DNA from: Pseudomonadota bacterium
GTDB taxonomy: Bacteria > Pseudomonadota > Alphaproteobacteria > Caulobacterales > Caulobacteraceae
Length of the DNA: 36,187 nucleotides
NCBI GenBank assembly: GCA_019348195.1
Contig: JAHWJX010000020.1
Location: forward strand, 1 to 36,187
Reading direction: 5' to 3'
The translations under genes and the position numbers were made by a program. Positions within the stretch are counted from its first letter, which is position 1; each line of letters starts with the position of its first letter. Below are positions 22,464 to 30,711 of the stretch, piece after piece. The notes under the pieces are model-generated. The model did no database searches, was not told the DNA's origin, and saw only the letters and a program-made list of their open reading frames with translations.

Positions 22464-24287
22464 ATGCGCCGCCGTTCCTTTCTCGCCGCCCTTCCCGCCA
22501 CCGCCGCCGCAACCGCTGCGGCCGCCCAGCAAACCAAGGAGCGGAACAACCGCCCGGTCACGGACGACGCGCCCGCGCGCGCGCAGCCGGCCGCCTCCCC
22601 TGACCCGGTGCGCCATCCGGACATCCGCTCCGGCGACCGGGTTTCCGGCGCGCCCTGGGCCAGCCGCTCCTCCGTCTGGGGCGTGAGCGGGGCGGCGGCC
22701 ACCGCCCATCCCACGGCCACCATGCTGGCCATCGACATCCTGCGGCGGGGCGGCTCGGCGGTGGACGCCGCCATCGCGGCCAACGCGGCGCTGGGTTTCC
22801 TGGAGCCCACGGGCTGCGGCATCGGCGGCGACCTTTTCGCCATGCTGTGGGATCCGAAGCTGGGCAAGGTCGTGGGGCTGAACGCGTCCGGACGCTCGCC
22901 GCGCGGGCTCTCCCTGGCGACCGTCCGGAGCCGGGCGAAGAACGGGGCCATCCCGTCCTTCGGGGCGATCTCCGTTTCCGTGCCGGGCTGCGTGGACGGC
23001 TGGGCCGAGATGCACGCCCGCTACGGCCGTTTGCCCTGGAAGGAGGTGATCGAGCCCGCCGCCGCCCTGGCCGAACAGGGCGTGCCCGTGCCCCAGACCA
23101 TCGCCTACTACCTGGAACGCAACTTCGCCCGTTTCGGCTCGGCCGGCGTGCCCATCGAGGAGCTGGAGAATGCGCGGGCCACCTATGCGCCGGGCGGGCG
23201 CACGGCGGCCGAAGGGCAGGTGTTCAAGAATCCGGACCTGGCGCGAACCTACCGGCTGATCGCGGCCGGCGGGCGCGACGCCTTCTACCAAGGGCCGATC
23301 GCGGAGACGATCGAGCGCTACTTCCGTCGGATCGGGGGCTGGATGACGCGGGCCGACCTGGCCGCGCACCGCTCGGAGTGGGTGGAGCCGCTGCGGACCA
23401 GCTACCGCGGCGAGGTGGAGGCTTACGGCCTGCCGCCCAACAGCCAGGGGCTGTCGACGCTGCAGCTGCTGAGCATCGCCGAGCAGTTCGACCTGAAGCG
23501 GATGGGCTTCCTCTCCGCCGCCTCCATCCACCACCAGGCGGAAGCCAAACGGATCGCCTTCGAGGACCGGGCGCGGTACTTCGCCGACCCGGCGTTCGGG
23601 CGCATCCCGCTGGAGTGGCTGAACAGCAAGGCGTACGCTCAAGAACGGGCGCGCCTAGTCCGGCCGGACCGCATCAACACGAGCTTGCGTCCCGGCCAGG
23701 CGCCTTCGCAGGGGGACACGACCTATTTCACCGTGGCCGACCGCGACGGGATGATGGTGAGCCTCATCCAGTCCAACTATCGGGGCATGGGCTCGGGGCT
23801 GGTGCCGGACCGGCTGGGCTTCATGTTCCAGGACCGGGGCGAGCTGTTCGCCCTGACCGACAGGCACCCCAACCTTTATGCGCCGGGCAAGCGCCCGTTC
23901 CAGACCATCATCCCGGGGTTCGCCACCCGGGGCGGCAAGCCCTGGCTCTCCTTCGGCGTCATGGGCGGAGGCATGCAGCCGCAGGGACAGGCGCAGATCA
24001 TCATCAACATGGTCGACTACGGGCTGGACCTGCAGGCCGCCGGCGACGCGCCGCGGTGGCAGCACGAGGGAAGCCCGGAGCCCACGGGCGCTCCGGCGGA
24101 GGGCGCGGGCGTGCTGCGGCTGGAGTCCGGGGTGCCGGACCCGGCGCGGCGCGGGCTGGCCGCCCTAGGTTGGAAGCTGGGCGAGCCGGACGGCGGCTTC
24201 GGCGGGTATCAGGCGATCCTGCGGGGGCCTGGCGCCTATGCGGCGGCCAGCGAGATGCGCAAGGACGGACTGGCGCTGGCTTACTGA
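22464..24287 (+). CDS. ggt: Gamma-glutamyltransferase, Tat-exported
   Basis: This encodes a 607-residue gamma-glutamyltransferase family enzyme, which hydrolyses or transfers the gamma-glutamyl group of glutathione and related compounds in the periplasm. It is made as a proenzyme that cleaves itself before a Thr; the motif GDTTYFTVADRDG places this at Thr419. Other family features are GGSAVDAAIAANAALGFLEP, GCGIGGDLFAMLWDP near the start and MGSGLVPDRLGFMFQDRG after the cleavage site. The N-terminus has a twin-arginine signal (RRRSFLAALPATAA). The strict glutathione-binding Gly/Ser-Ser pattern is not clear, so acylase-like or other substrates are possible. The next gene begins 60 bases downstream, so they may be cotranscribed. 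Confidence 0.92.
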   Translation: MRRRSFLAALPATAAATAAAAQQTKERNNRPVTDDAPARAQPAASPDPVRHPDIRSGDRVSGAPWASRSSVWGVSGAAATAHPTATMLAIDILRRGGSAVDAAIAANAALGFLEPTGCGIGGDLFAMLWDPKLGKVVGLNASGRSPRGLSLATVRSRAKNGAIPSFGAISVSVPGCVDGWAEMHARYGRLPWKEVIEPAAALAEQGVPVPQTIAYYLERNFARFGSAGVPIEELENARATYAPGGRTAAEGQVFKNPDLARTYRLIAAGGRDAFYQGPIAETIERYFRRIGGWMTRADLAAHRSEWVEPLRTSYRGEVEAYGLPPNSQGLSTLQLLSIAEQFDLKRMGFLSAASIHHQAEAKRIAFEDRARYFADPAFGRIPLEWLNSKAYAQERARLVRPDRINTSLRPGQAPSQGDTTYFTVADRDGMMVSLIQSNYRGMGSGLVPDRLGFMFQDRGELFALTDRHPNLYAPGKRPFQTIIPGFATRGGKPWLSFGVMGGGMQPQGQAQIIINMVDYGLDLQAAGDAPRWQHEGSPEPTGAPAEGAGVLRLESGVPDPARRGLAALGWKLGEPDGGFGGYQAILRGPGAYAAASEMRKDGLALAY

Positions 24288-24322
24288 TCGGTAACTTTAC
24301 GGCCGCGCTTCGTGTGTGTTCA

Positions 24323-24342
24323 ATCCCCCGGTCTTCGGGGAT
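24323..24342 (+). promoter_or_regulatory. Hairpin covering the ribosome-site region of the S9 peptidase gene
   Basis: Arms ATCCCC (24323-24328) and GGGGAT (24337-24342) can pair with an 8-base loop, ending five bases before the ATG at 24348. The right arm holds the only Shine-Dalgarno-like GGGGA, so the stem would hide it. This could lower or regulate translation. It is too weak and T-poor to act as a terminator for ggt. Confidence 0.35.
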
Positions 24343-24347
24343 CCATC

Positions 24348-26390
24348 ATGCGCACCGCCTTGCTCGCCGGCCTGCTCGCGGCCGTTTCGCTCACCACCGT
24401 GGCCCCGGCTCAGAACGTGCCCGCTGGGGGTCAGCCGCGGCTGATCGAGCGCACGGCCTTTTTCGGCAATCCGACGCGCACGGGCGGCCAGATCAGCCCC
24501 GACGGCCAGTGGATCTCCTTTATCGCCCCGCGCGACGGCGTGCTCAACGTCTGGGTCGCGCCGGCGTCCGATCCCAAGTCGGCACGCCCGCTGACCAATG
24601 AGCGGCAGCGCCCGATCCGCTCCTATTTCTGGTCGCCCGACAGTCGGCAGATCCTGTTCATCAACGACAAAGGCGGCGACGAGAATTTCCTGCTCTACGG
24701 GGTCGATGTCGGCTCCGGCGCGCAGCGTTCGCTGACCCCGTTCGAAAACACGCGCGTTCAGATCGTCGGCATCTCCAACCAGGTGAAGGACCGGATCCTG
24801 GTGGGCGTCAACAACCGCGACCCCAAGTGGCACGACACCCATGAGCTGAACCTGACCACGGGCCAGCTCCGCCCCGTGTTCCAGAACGAGGGCTACAGCG
24901 GGGTGCTGGCCGACGAGAGCTTGACCTTGCGCCTCGCCTCCAAGACCCGCGACGACGGCGCGCAGGAGTTCTACCGCTTCGCGAACGGCAAGCCGGAGGC
25001 CACGCCCTTCGCTACCGTGCCCTTTGAAGACAACGCGACCCGGCCGGCCGGCTTCAGCCGCGACGGCAAGACCCTGTACTGGATCGACACGCGCGGCCGC
25101 GACAAGGCGGCGATCACGGCCCAGGACATGGCCACCGGCCGCTCCCGGGTGGTCGCGGCCAGCGAACGGGCCGACGTCTCCAACCTGATGACCGACCCGC
25201 GAACAGACGAGCCGCAGGCCTACGCCGTCAACTACCTCAAGACCGAATGGACGCCGATCGGCAAGGCCGTTGCGGGCGACCTGGCCTTTCTGCGCAGCCA
25301 GCTGAAGGGCGAGATCAGCGTCACCTCCCGCTCACGCGCAGACGACAAGTGGACGGTGGCGGTGGATCCGGTGACCGGGCCCGCGACCACCTACCTTTAC
25401 GACCGTCCGGCCAAGCGACTCGTCAAACTGTTCGTGAGCCGGCCGGAGCTGGAAGGCGCGCCGCTGGCGGCCATGACCCCCGTCGAGGTCCGCAGCCGCG
25501 ACGGCAAGACCCTGGTCAGCTACGTCACCCTGCCGGTGGGGTCCGATCCCGACGGCGACGGGCGGCCGAACAGGCCGCTTGCCACCGTCCTCTATGTTCA
25601 CGGCGGCCCCTGGGCCCGGGACAACTACGGCTACAACGGCTGGCACCAGTGGCTGGCCAACCGCGGCTATGCGGTGATGAGCGTCAACTACCGGGGCTCC
25701 ACCGGCTTCGGGAAGAGCTTCACCCGCGCCTCCGACGGCGAATGGGCCGGCAAGATGCACGACGACCTGATCGACGCGGTCGACTGGGCGGTGAAGCGGG
25801 GCGTGTCAGACCCCGCAAAGGTCGCTATCGCCGGCGGGAGCTACGGCGGCTACGCCACCTTGGTGGGCATGACCTTCACCCCCGACCGCTTCGCCTGCGG
25901 GGTGGATATCGTGGGGCCGTCCAACCTGAAGACTCTCTACGACACCTTCCCGCCCTATTGGACCTCGGGCCTCAGCCAGTGGCGCAAGGCGCTGGGCGAC
26001 CCTTCCAAACCCGAGGGGCTGGCGCTGATGCAGGCGCGCTCGCCCATCAACAGGCTGGACGCGATCAAAAAGCCTCTGCTGATCGGCCACGGCGCCAACG
26101 ACCCGCGCGTGAAAAAGTCGGAGAGCGACCAGATCGTGGCGGCCATGCAGGCCAAGAACATCCCGGTCACCTACGTCCTGTTCCCGGACGAGGGCCACGG
26201 CTTCGCCCGGCCGGTGAACAGCATCGCCTTCAATGCGGTCACGGAAAACTTCCTCCAGGCCTGCCTGGGCGGCCGCGCGGAACCGATCGGGACGGCCCTA
26301 CACGCCTCCACGGCCCAGGTTCCGGTTGGAGCCGAGATCGTGCCAGGACTGAAAGAAGGGCTTCCCGTCCGCACCGCCGCCACCAACTAG
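24348..26390 (+). CDS. S9 family prolyl-oligopeptidase-type serine peptidase, exported
   Basis: This encodes 680 residues with a signal peptide (MRTALLAGLLAAVSLTTVAPA), a WD40-like beta-propeller of TolB-type repeats (ISPDGQWISFIAP, YFWSPDSRQILFINDKGGDE) and a C-terminal alpha/beta hydrolase. The catalytic triad is Ser498 (GGSYGGYATL), Asp585 (GANDPRV) and His617 (DEGHGFARP). This is the dipeptidyl/acylaminoacyl peptidase group of family S9, which cuts short peptides; the precise specificity cannot be read. The ATG at 24348 is preferred to an upstream one because it gives the signal peptide. The aldo/keto reductase gene follows by 47 bases on the same strand. Confidence 0.94.
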   Translation: MRTALLAGLLAAVSLTTVAPAQNVPAGGQPRLIERTAFFGNPTRTGGQISPDGQWISFIAPRDGVLNVWVAPASDPKSARPLTNERQRPIRSYFWSPDSRQILFINDKGGDENFLLYGVDVGSGAQRSLTPFENTRVQIVGISNQVKDRILVGVNNRDPKWHDTHELNLTTGQLRPVFQNEGYSGVLADESLTLRLASKTRDDGAQEFYRFANGKPEATPFATVPFEDNATRPAGFSRDGKTLYWIDTRGRDKAAITAQDMATGRSRVVAASERADVSNLMTDPRTDEPQAYAVNYLKTEWTPIGKAVAGDLAFLRSQLKGEISVTSRSRADDKWTVAVDPVTGPATTYLYDRPAKRLVKLFVSRPELEGAPLAAMTPVEVRSRDGKTLVSYVTLPVGSDPDGDGRPNRPLATVLYVHGGPWARDNYGYNGWHQWLANRGYAVMSVNYRGSTGFGKSFTRASDGEWAGKMHDDLIDAVDWAVKRGVSDPAKVAIAGGSYGGYATLVGMTFTPDRFACGVDIVGPSNLKTLYDTFPPYWTSGLSQWRKALGDPSKPEGLALMQARSPINRLDAIKKPLLIGHGANDPRVKKSESDQIVAAMQAKNIPVTYVLFPDEGHGFARPVNSIAFNAVTENFLQACLGGRAEPIGTALHASTAQVPVGAEIVPGLKEGLPVRTAATN

Positions 26391-26437
26391 GCGTCTTCGC
26401 GTTCCTCCCGCTCGGTCAGTCCGGGCGGGAGACGTTG

Positions 26438-27262
26438 ATGCAGACGATCAAGGCGGGCGGGGCGGAGATTCCCGCGATCGGGTTCGGCACCTGGCAGCTG
26501 GAAGGACCCGACGCCCAGCGCATGACGGAAGCGGCGCTGGCCATCGGCTACCGCCACATCGACACCGCCTACATCTATCGCAACGAGCGGGAGGTCGGGG
26601 CGGGCCTGCGCGCGGCCGGGCTCCCGGAAAGCGAGGTCTTCCTGACCACCAAGATCTGGACGGACGCCTTTGCGGACGGCGACCTGCAGCGCGCGGCGGA
26701 GGGCAGCGTCGAGCGACTTGGGCGCGTGCCCGACCTCTTGCTGCTGCACTGGCCCAAGCCGCAGCCGCCCCTGGCCGAAACCATCCGCGCGCTGAACGAC
26801 GCGCGGGCGCGCGGCTTCACGCGCAACATCGGCCTGTCCAACTTCACCTCGGCACAGATGGAGGAGGCGCAGGCGCTGTCCGAGGCCCCCATCGTCACCA
26901 ATCAGGTGGAGTACCATCCCTTCCTGACGCAGCGGCGGCTGCTGGACACCGCGGGGCGACTGGGATCGAGCCTGACCGCCTGGTCGCCTCTCGCGCAGGG
27001 CAAGGTGGTGGACGATCCGACGCTCGCCGCCGTCGCCCAGGCGCACGGCAAGACGGCCGGGCAGGTCACGCTTCGCTGGCTGATCCAACAGGGCGTGATC
27101 GCCATCCCGCGCACCACCAAGGAACATCGTGCGCGCGAGAACTTCGACCTGTTCGACTTCGAACTGTCGGGGGCGGAGATGGAGCGGATCTCGGCGTTGG
27201 GCTCGCCGCGGGGCCGCATCGGCGACTGGCTCGACCCCGCCTTTCAGTGGGACCCAGAGTAA
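26438..27262 (+). CDS. Aldo/keto reductase, 2,5-diketo-gluconate reductase-like
   Basis: This is a 274-residue NADPH-dependent aldo/keto reductase of the cytoplasm. The catalytic tetrad is visible: Asp42 and Tyr47 (HIDTAYIYRNE), Lys72 (LTTKIW) and His104 (LLLHWP). Cofactor-binding motifs near the C-terminus (AIPRTTKEHRARENFDLFDF) and the family's GLSNFTSAQ and NQVEYHPFL are present. The length fits the DkgA/DkgB-like group. The ATG at 26438 follows a GGGAGACG ribosome site. Physiological substrate unknown; small aldehydes or ketones are likely from family knowledge. Confidence 0.94.
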   Translation: MQTIKAGGAEIPAIGFGTWQLEGPDAQRMTEAALAIGYRHIDTAYIYRNEREVGAGLRAAGLPESEVFLTTKIWTDAFADGDLQRAAEGSVERLGRVPDLLLLHWPKPQPPLAETIRALNDARARGFTRNIGLSNFTSAQMEEAQALSEAPIVTNQVEYHPFLTQRRLLDTAGRLGSSLTAWSPLAQGKVVDDPTLAAVAQAHGKTAGQVTLRWLIQQGVIAIPRTTKEHRARENFDLFDFELSGAEMERISALGSPRGRIGDWLDPAFQWDPE

Positions 27263-27283
27263 GCGCAAGCCCGCGCGCGATCG

Positions 27284-28174
27284 TCAGCCGCCGGCCTTGT
27301 CGGATTGCGTGCCCACCGGCGTCGCCGGCCTGGCCGGAGCCGCAGTTCTCGGCCCTGGCCGATCGAGCATGGCGATCGCTTCGCGCACGTGCCGGGCGTG
27401 GACCACGACGCCGATCTCCAGTCGGTCGCCGCGGCTTTCCACCTGCTTGGTCAGAACGCCGGCTATGAAATAGACCCCGGGCCCGCCCTTGGCGGCCGCG
27501 CCCGCCCCTCGACCGCGATCGGGGTCGGCCATGAAAACCGGCCCTCCGGAGTTGCCGTCGAACACGCGGAAATCCATCAGAAAGGTCGGGAAGCTCTGCA
27601 CGGGGCTGAGCGGATAGCTGGCCACCCGGCCCCAGCGCAGGATGGGAAAGCCCGCCCGGTTGCTGGACAGGCCCCGAGGGAAGCCCAGAGCCATCATCTC
27701 GTCCCCCGGCCGGACGCCGTAACGCGTGAAGGTGCGGTCGTCCGCCAGCCAAGCCAGCGGGACGGCCGCCTTGGCGAACTCCGGCGGGGCCTGGATGGCG
27801 ATGGCGGCGATGTCCTGAGTGGGGTGGCGCACCCAGATCGGCCGGCCTTCGGAGGCGGAGATCATGGGCGTGGCCGCAGGGCTGGCTGAGGCGTTGGCGT
27901 CGACCGGCGAGGGGCCGGGCGTGCGAATGGTCAAGGGCCCCGGCGCGTAGCGCCAGTCCCCGACGGACGAGCCCAGGCGCCAGCCGATGCGCACCTCGGG
28001 CCTGGGCATGCGCTCGAACAGGTGGCCCGCCGTGACCAGCACGGTTCGCGGCCTTCCGTCCGGCGTGGGCGCGGAGACCAGAAAGGCCGTGCCCACCGTC
28101 TTGGTGTTGTTGCCCAGGTCCTGTTCGATCTGGACGGTGGCGTTGATGAGCTCGACGGGGAAGTCAGCGTCCAT
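27284..28174 (-). CDS. Trypsin-like serine peptidase without signal peptide
   Basis: This encodes 296 residues of the S1/trypsin-like fold. Catalytic residues fit His51 (VTAGHLFE), Asp121 (RHPTQDIAAIAI) and Ser209 (DGNSGGPVFM). The oxyanion motif GNSGGP is intact, so activity is plausible. There is no signal peptide, membrane helix or PDZ domain; the chain begins MDADFPVELINATVQIEQDL, directly at the first strand. Most bacterial proteases of this type are exported, so a cytoplasmic location, a non-classical route or a missed upstream start must be considered. The 20 bases beyond its stop separate it from the convergent aldo/keto reductase. It diverges from the oligopeptidase B gene. The substrate is unknown. 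Confidence 0.85.
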   Translation of the reverse strand: MDADFPVELINATVQIEQDLGNNTKTVGTAFLVSAPTPDGRPRTVLVTAGHLFERMPRPEVRIGWRLGSSVGDWRYAPGPLTIRTPGPSPVDANASASPAATPMISASEGRPIWVRHPTQDIAAIAIQAPPEFAKAAVPLAWLADDRTFTRYGVRPGDEMMALGFPRGLSSNRAGFPILRWGRVASYPLSPVQSFPTFLMDFRVFDGNSGGPVFMADPDRGRGAGAAAKGGPGVYFIAGVLTKQVESRGDRLEIGVVVHARHVREAIAMLDRPGPRTAAPARPATPVGTQSDKAGG

Positions 28175-28262
28175 GAGCCGGAGCTAAGCGCGTGATGATG
28201 ACCAGCTTATGTTCACCGCTCACCCCTTTGGCTAAAGGTGGCAGGCCACCCCGAGAACCCGA

Positions 28263-30461
28263 ATGACCCGCCGCCTGCTCCTCGCGACCGCCGCCGCCCT
28301 GCTTCCGCTCGCCGCCCTGGCGCAAACCCGATCGGCGGCGGGCAAAGCCCGGCCCGCCGGGCTCAGGCCTCCGGTCGCGCCCAAGCGGCCGAAGCGCATC
28401 GAACAATTGGGCCGGGTGCGCACGGACGACTACGCCTGGATGAAGGACGACAACTGGCAGAAGGTCATGCGCGACCCCAAGGTGCTGCGCGCCGACATCC
28501 GCACCCACCTCGAGGCCGAGAACGCCTACACCGCCGCCCAGCTGAAGAGCACCGAGCCGCTCCAGGCCAAGCTGTTCGAAGAGATGAAAGGCCGGATCAA
28601 GGAGGTGGACAGCTCGGTGCCCGCCAAGGACGGACCCTGGGCCTACTACCTCGACTATCAGAAAGGGGCGCAGCACCCTCGTTATCTGCGCCGCCGCTCC
28701 GTCGAGGAAGGCGCGACGCCCGAAGTGCTCATCGACGCCGACGCCCTGGCCAAGGGTCACGCCTTTTACGACATCGGCGCGGCCTCGCATTCCCCTGACC
28801 ACAAGCTGTTCGCCTACGCCGAGGACGACCAGGGTTCGGAGGTCTACACGATCCGGGTCAAGGACCTCGCCACGGGCCAGCTCCTGCCCGATCCCGTGGA
28901 CAGCTCCACCGGAGATTTCACTTTTTCGCCGGACAGCCGGCACCTGTTCTGGACCTTCCGGGACGAAAACGGCCGGCCGACCAAGATCTTCCGCCGGCCC
29001 GCCCGGGGCGGCAAGGCCGAGGACGTCCTCGTCTACCAGGAGACCGACCCCGGCATGTTCATCGGGGTGTCCCGCACGGCCGACGACCGCTTCATCACCA
29101 TCGGCATCGGCGACCAGGAGACCAGCGAAACCCGCTTCATCCCCGCCGCCACGCCCACGGCCGCTCCGGCCGTGCTGGCGCCGCGCAGCAAGGGCGTGAA
29201 GTACGACGCCGACCACTGGTCCGACCGCTGGGTGATCCGCACCAACGCCGACGGCGCGATCGACTTCAAACTGGTCACCGCCCCCACGGACCAGCCCGGC
29301 CGCGGGAACTGGCAGGACTGGATCGCGCACAAGCCCGGGAACTTCATCACCGGCTTCGCCCCCTACAAGGACCACCTCGTCCGGCTGGAGCGGGTGGACG
29401 CCAACAGCCGATTGGTCGTGGTCGAGCGCGCCGGCGGGGAGCATGCCGTCAGCTTCCCCGAGCCGGCCTACGCCCTGGGACTGGAGGGCGGGTATGAGTA
29501 CGACACGCCGCTGGCGCGCTTCGTCTATCAGTCCCCGACCACCCCGCGGCAGACCTTCGACTACGGCATGGCGAGCCGGGAGCGGACCCTGCGCAAGACC
29601 CAGGAGATCCCGTCGGGCCACGATCCGGCCAAGTATGAGGCGCGCCGCCTGCAGGCCCGCGCGCCGGACGGCGAGCTCGTGCCTGTGACCGTGCTCATGC
29701 AGCGCGGCCAAAAGCTCGACGGCTCCGCCCCCCTGCTGCTCTACGGCTATGGCTCCTACGGCATCCCCATGGACGCCGGCTTCAACACCAACCGCCTGAG
29801 TCTCGTGGACCGCGGCTGGATCTTCGCAGTGGCGCACATCCGCGGCGGGTCGGAGAAGGGCTGGAACTGGTTCCTCCAGGGCCGCCGCGAGAAGAAGCCC
29901 AACACCTTCACCGACTTCATCGCCGCGGCCGAGCACCTGTTGGCCGAGCGCTTCACCTCGCGCGAGCGGCTGGGCATCCGCGGCGGGAGCGCGGGCGGGC
30001 TGCTGATGGGCGCCGTCGTCAACATGCGCCCGGAGCTGTTCCGCGCCGTGGTGGCGGACGTGCCCTTCGTGGACGTGCTCAACACCATGAGCGACACCAG
30101 CCTGCCGCTGACCCCGCCGGAATGGCCCGAATGGGGCAACCCCATCGAGGACCCGGCCGCCTACGACCTGATCGCGAGTTACAGCCCGTACGACCAGGTC
30201 GGCCCCAAGGCCTACCCGGCCATCCTGGCGGAAGGGGGACTGTCGGACCCGCGTGTGACCTATTGGGAGCCCGCCAAATGGGCGGCCAAACTGCGGGAGC
30301 ATACGACCGGGTCCTCTCCCATCCTGCTGAAGATCAACATGGAGGCCGGCCACGGCGGCGCGTCGGGGCGGTTCGACTACCTCAAGGAGGTGGCCCGGGC
30401 CTACGCCTTTGCGATCTGGGCCCAGGAACGGAGCTGGGAGCGACCGTCTCGACCGGCTTGA
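28263..30461 (+). CDS. ptrB: Oligopeptidase B (S9A family), exported
   Basis: This encodes 732 residues of the oligopeptidase B group, serine peptidases that cut short peptides after Arg or Lys. An N-terminal signal peptide (MTRRLLLATAAALLPLAALA) predicts export, although the classical enzyme of E. coli is cytoplasmic. A beta-propeller (about 90-430) precedes the hydrolase domain. The triad is Ser576 (RGGSAGGLLMG), Asp662 (GLSDPRVTYW) and His697 (EAGHGGASGRF). The family block PFVDVLNTMSDTSLPLTPPE and EWPEWGNPIED is intact. The ATG at 28263 lies 88 bases from the divergent trypsin-like gene. Confidence 0.94.
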   Translation: MTRRLLLATAAALLPLAALAQTRSAAGKARPAGLRPPVAPKRPKRIEQLGRVRTDDYAWMKDDNWQKVMRDPKVLRADIRTHLEAENAYTAAQLKSTEPLQAKLFEEMKGRIKEVDSSVPAKDGPWAYYLDYQKGAQHPRYLRRRSVEEGATPEVLIDADALAKGHAFYDIGAASHSPDHKLFAYAEDDQGSEVYTIRVKDLATGQLLPDPVDSSTGDFTFSPDSRHLFWTFRDENGRPTKIFRRPARGGKAEDVLVYQETDPGMFIGVSRTADDRFITIGIGDQETSETRFIPAATPTAAPAVLAPRSKGVKYDADHWSDRWVIRTNADGAIDFKLVTAPTDQPGRGNWQDWIAHKPGNFITGFAPYKDHLVRLERVDANSRLVVVERAGGEHAVSFPEPAYALGLEGGYEYDTPLARFVYQSPTTPRQTFDYGMASRERTLRKTQEIPSGHDPAKYEARRLQARAPDGELVPVTVLMQRGQKLDGSAPLLLYGYGSYGIPMDAGFNTNRLSLVDRGWIFAVAHIRGGSEKGWNWFLQGRREKKPNTFTDFIAAAEHLLAERFTSRERLGIRGGSAGGLLMGAVVNMRPELFRAVVADVPFVDVLNTMSDTSLPLTPPEWPEWGNPIEDPAAYDLIASYSPYDQVGPKAYPAILAEGGLSDPRVTYWEPAKWAAKLREHTTGSSPILLKINMEAGHGGASGRFDYLKEVARAYAFAIWAQERSWERPSRPA

Positions 30462-30525
30462 GCCTCCAGGCCCCCATCGCGCGAGCCGTAAGCGCGTCGG
30501 TTGCGCATCCTTCGCAAGCCTGTCC

Positions 30526-30546
30526 AGATGAGAACCGTTCTCATCT
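30526..30546. promoter_or_regulatory. Perfect palindrome resembling a Fur box
   Basis: A 21-base palindrome has arms AGATGAGAAC and GTTCTCATCT around a single C. The inner part TGAGAAC-C-GTTCTCA matches the Fur 7-1-7 consensus TGATAAT-n-ATTATCA at five of seven positions per arm, close to known Fur-box variants. It lies 65 bases beyond the ptrB stop, where no promoter is expected, as the genes on both sides converge on the gap. It could instead be a stem for ptrB termination (followed by TTGTTT-like bases). The only start nearby is an ATG at 30566 of a short frame with no recognisable family. Confidence 0.45.
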
Positions 30547-30663
30547 TGTTTCGACGAAGACGGCGATGGTGGTTGTTCAGACACTGGGGGCCGCTTGGCT
30601 GGCCGCGCTCATGGGCGGCGACGCCAACCCTCGCCCGCCGCTCGTTCGCACCTGGAGAAAGAT

Positions 30664-30691
30664 GCGCCCCGGCCGTGAACGACCGGGGCGC
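30664..30691 (-). terminator. Likely intrinsic terminator of the M16 peptidase gene
   Basis: Perfect 9-bp arms GCGCCCCGG (30664-30672) and CCGGGGCGC (30683-30691) flank a 10-base loop. On the minus strand the stem comes 20 bases after the M16 peptidase stop and is followed by ATCTTTCT, a moderately T-rich tail. This fits an intrinsic terminator for that gene. On the plus strand no T-run follows. Confidence 0.75.
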
Positions 30692-30711
30692 TCAGCCTGG
30701 GCTGGAGGCGC

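Noticed and set aside
28164-30584. Very long open frame (806 residues) opposite oligopeptidase B
   Set aside because: It is antisense to a clearly coding gene with an intact catalytic triad; its composition (Val/Gly/His/Arg-rich) is typical of a mirror frame.
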